In this document: piece after piece, positions 54,893-57,191 of the stretch
Layout of the letters: every line of letters starts with the position of its first letter
Position numbering within the stretch: the stretch's first letter is position 1
Assembly: GCA_022822665.1 (NCBI GenBank)
Contig: JAJEAR010000032.1
Coordinates: forward strand, 1 to 57,191
Direction: 5' to 3'
DNA from: Alphaproteobacteria bacterium
GTDB lineage: Bacteria; Pseudomonadota; Alphaproteobacteria; Thalassobaculales; Thalassobaculaceae
DNA length: 57,191 nucleotides
Translations under genes and position numbers: made by a program
Notes under the pieces: generated by a model
Database searches by the model: none
Told to the model about the DNA's origin: nothing
What the model saw: the letters and a program-made list of their open reading frames with translations, nothing else

Positions 54893-55887
54893 TGCTGTCG
54901 CGCGATGCCGAGGGCATCTACTGGATGAGCCGGTACATGGAACGGGCCGGCCACGTCGCCCGACTGGTGCTGGAACAGCTGCAGGCAGTGCAGGACCGCC
55001 CGCTCGGCGCCATCGAACGGGGCTGGCAGCGCATCTACACCGCGATGAACCGCTCTCCGGGCGGTGGCGAACTGATCGCCGGCGGCGAAGATGTCGACGA
55101 GATGCTGCTTGATGCCTTCACGCTGGTCGACGATCTGGCCTTCGAACCGTCGAACCCCAATGCGCTGATGCCCTGCCTGGCACAGGCGCGCGAGAATGCC
55201 CGCCAGGTTCGCAGCGTCATCAGCCACGAGATGTGGGCGTGCCTGAACGTGGCCTTTCTTGAAATGCGCGGCGTCAGGCTCCAGGATATCTGGACCGGCC
55301 AGCCGCAGGATTTCTTCCGCGATGCCGCCTCGATCACCACGACCTTCGGCGGCATCGCCGATGCGACCATGTACCGTGACGAGGTCTGGCACTTTTTCCT
55401 GCTCGGCCGTTCCATCGAACGCGCCCAGCGTCACCTGGCGCTGCTCGATGCCCACATCGGCCTGTTCCCGACCGGGGAACGGCACTGGGTCTTCGACTGG
55501 GGATCGCTGCTTCGGGTCTGCGAGGCCCGCGGCGCATTCCGCCGGGTCCACTCGAACGAGTATCCGCCCGAAACGGCGGTCGACTTCCTGGTCGCGGACC
55601 CCGCGCACTCGGGTTCGATCGCCCACGCGCTGGCCACGGTTGCGGCCGCCTGCTCTGTCATCGGAGGCGAGAGGCAGGATGAACCCGCCCGTAGGGTGCG
55701 CCGCCGCGTCGGCCGGGCCCAGGGCCTGATCGCCTACGACTGGCCGACCCGCGACGCATACGATGATGCCGCGACCCGGGACATGCTGAAAGTGCTCCTG
55801 CAGGCCTGTCTCGGGTTCCACACCGATCTCGAACAGGCATATTTCAGGTACGCGGTCCTGGACCTGTCTGCCGGACAGTCCCGATGA
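54892..55887 (+). CDS. Alpha-E domain-containing protein
   Basis: A 331-residue all-helical protein of the alpha-E (DUF403) family. The start MLSRDAEGIYWMSRYMERAG is the family hallmark. Later blocks include SVISHEMWACLNVAFLEMRG, WHFFLLGRSIERAQRHLALL and LLQACLGFHTDLEQAYFRYA. It is the usual companion of the circularly permuted ATP-grasp protein and transglutaminase, and it overlaps both neighbours (1 base and 4 bases), so the three are made together. The biochemical role is unknown. Confidence 0.92.
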   Translation: MLSRDAEGIYWMSRYMERAGHVARLVLEQLQAVQDRPLGAIERGWQRIYTAMNRSPGGGELIAGGEDVDEMLLDAFTLVDDLAFEPSNPNALMPCLAQARENARQVRSVISHEMWACLNVAFLEMRGVRLQDIWTGQPQDFFRDAASITTTFGGIADATMYRDEVWHFFLLGRSIERAQRHLALLDAHIGLFPTGERHWVFDWGSLLRVCEARGAFRRVHSNEYPPETAVDFLVADPAHSGSIAHALATVAAACSVIGGERQDEPARRVRRRVGRAQGLIAYDWPTRDAYDDAATRDMLKVLLQACLGFHTDLEQAYFRYAVLDLSAGQSR

Positions 55888-56864
55888 GCAACAGCCGCCG
55901 TTACTCGATCACGCACGAATCGGTCTTCTCCTACGAACAGACCATTCCGGGCTGCGTCATGCTCGCCCGGCTCTGTCCGTTCAACGAACGCGGACAGCGG
56001 CTGCACGCCTTCGGGATCAGGATCGAACCGGAGGTGGCGCCGGTGCCGTCCGAAGACGGATTCGGCAACCTGTGCCACCTGTTCACAATCCATAGCCGTC
56101 ACGACCGGGCGATGCTGAGATCGTCGGCGGTGGTCGAAACCGCGGATCCGCCTGCCCTTCCCGACCGAATGGAAGCGGCCGACTGGGACCGGCTCGCGGC
56201 AGCGGCACGCGCACCCGGGCTGTGGACCTGGCTTGCGCCGAGCCGTTTCGCCCGCCCGAGCCCGGCGCTGGACGGCTTCCTCAAGCGCAACAACATCCGA
56301 CCAGGTCCGGACCCGCTCTCAACCCTGCTCGAGACCTGCGGCGCGCTGTGCCGGCTGTTCACCTATGCCCCCGGAGCCACCACGGTGGACTCCGAGATCG
56401 ACGTCATCCTCGAGAGCGGCAAAGGGGTCTGCCAGGACTACACCCACGTCATGATCGCGCTGGCGCGCAGCTGGGGCATCCCCAGTCGCTATGTGTCGGG
56501 GTACCTGCACCTGGAGGGGGTCAGCGGTGAACAGACCCCCGAGGGCGCCAGTCACGCCTGGGCCGAGTTCTGGCTGCCTGACCTGGGCTGGTTCGGACTT
56601 GATCCCACCAACAACACCCGGGCCGATCATCGCCACGTGAGGATCGCGCACGGACGCGATTACGACGACGCCGCTCCGACACGCGGCGCGGTCCTGGCCG
56701 GCGACGCCGCCCGGGTCACGGTGGTGGTCACCGTCGACGAGCTCGACCAGGCGGCTTCCCCGCCCCCTCGCACGCCTGATCCGGCCGGGCAACCGCGGAT
56801 GACGGGACTGCCGTGGCACAGGCATTCGGTACAGGTGGCGGCAGCGTCGAACGAGGACCAGTAG
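55884..56864 (+). CDS. Transglutaminase-like cysteine protease family protein
   Basis: A 326-residue protein with an N-terminal beta domain (RYSITHESVFSYEQTIPGCV) and a transglutaminase-like core. The catalytic Cys is in GKGVCQDYTHVMIALARSWG, His in GASHAWAEFWLPD, Asp in GLDPTNNTRADHRHVRIAHG. The C-terminal 60 residues are proline-rich and variable. There is no signal peptide. ATGA overlap with the alpha-E gene. In this conserved three-gene set it is predicted to cleave or form amide bonds on peptides together with the ATP-grasp protein (prediction from comparative genomics). Confidence 0.92.
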   Translation: MSNSRRYSITHESVFSYEQTIPGCVMLARLCPFNERGQRLHAFGIRIEPEVAPVPSEDGFGNLCHLFTIHSRHDRAMLRSSAVVETADPPALPDRMEAADWDRLAAAARAPGLWTWLAPSRFARPSPALDGFLKRNNIRPGPDPLSTLLETCGALCRLFTYAPGATTVDSEIDVILESGKGVCQDYTHVMIALARSWGIPSRYVSGYLHLEGVSGEQTPEGASHAWAEFWLPDLGWFGLDPTNNTRADHRHVRIAHGRDYDDAAPTRGAVLAGDAARVTVVVTVDELDQAASPPPRTPDPAGQPRMTGLPWHRHSVQVAAASNEDQ

Positions 56865-57054
56865 ACGGCACACGACCGCCAGGGAATCCCCGGGCTCGAT
56901 CGACGCCGGGTCAAGCTGCTGCAGGGTGCACCGGGACGGGTGGACCATCGTTCCAATCGGCGCAGTGCCAGGAACTCCCGATGAAGTCCGGACGGCACCA
57001 TTGCGTAGAAGTTTGACGCAAGGATCCTCCCGGCGAGTCCGGTGCACCGCTAAC

Positions 57055-57191
57055 CCGAAGTTCCAGCCTTGATCAAACGCAACTGGTTGATATGACTGCC
57101 ATTCGACAGATTTCAGTTGCGGGTTACTGGGTACACTACGGCCGAACCCCTAGGAGTTCGAATACCTTGGCCTGAAGCGGGGTGGGCCGTG
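57055..57191. repeat. Right copy of 137-bp inverted terminal repeat
   Basis: The exact reverse complement of positions 4-140, ending at the contig end. The 190 bases between the transglutaminase stop and this repeat hold no recognisable gene. See the left copy for interpretation. Confidence 0.9.

Overview
The window is a GC-rich bacterial contig, most likely from an alphaproteobacterium of Rhodospirillales type. That placement is an inference from an MntR-type manganese regulator, a FYDLN-acid (TIGR02300) gene beside a tRNA-Ala(GGC) gene, and the general gene repertoire. The two ends carry the same 137-bp sequence in inverted orientation, so the contig probably stops inside copies of a repeat that occurs elsewhere in the genome.

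Left part (0-12.3 kb): a FitAB/VapBC-type toxin-antitoxin pair comes first, and its toxin has lost the first catalytic aspartate. A minus-strand catabolic operon follows: gamma-glutamyltransferase, cyclase-family amidohydrolase and ADP-forming acyl-CoA synthetase, with a decayed TRAP permease upstream. After a phosphopantetheinyl transferase comes a gene graveyard. It holds a ring-hydroxylating dioxygenase alpha subunit with a one-base frameshift, a beta subunit on the opposite strand with an in-frame amber codon, and a wrecked TnpB (IS605 OrfB) gene.

Polyketide locus (7.0-24 kb): a 3454-residue type I polyketide synthase has a complete reducing module (KS-AT-DH-MT-ER-KR-ACP) followed by a truncated second module. 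That second module is a KS with an unusual active-site context and an AT that has lost both its serine and about 90 residues, and it has no ACP. A freestanding ACP and an alpha/beta hydrolase lie convergent to the synthase, and the PPTase lies nearby. The architecture suggests an iterative synthase for a C-methylated, largely reduced acyl chain. The separate ACP and hydrolase may serve the incomplete second module or release the product (inference).

Central part (24-46 kb): an NCS2 purine/pyrimidine-type permease with a degenerate histidine-kinase-like ATPase tail; a beta-keto acid cleavage enzyme, MDR oxidoreductase, VOC protein and M81 metallopeptidase; CysQ; a NitT/TauT-type ABC transporter; a PcaF-type thiolase; an MFS transporter; a luciferase-like monooxygenase; the heterodimeric methylmalonyl-CoA mutase with its MeaB chaperone; a DSD1-type PLP enzyme; and a SufE/IscU-like pair in which the scaffold lacks two of its usual cluster ligands.

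Right part (46-57 kb): a manganese ABC transporter operon is divergent from mntR and sits next to a candidate operator. Then come a 3-hydroxyisobutyrate dehydrogenase-like enzyme, a 2-oxoglutarate/Fe(II) oxygenase, tRNA-Ala with a strong terminator hairpin, the FYDLN protein, and the conserved trio of circularly permuted ATP-grasp, alpha-E protein and transglutaminase.
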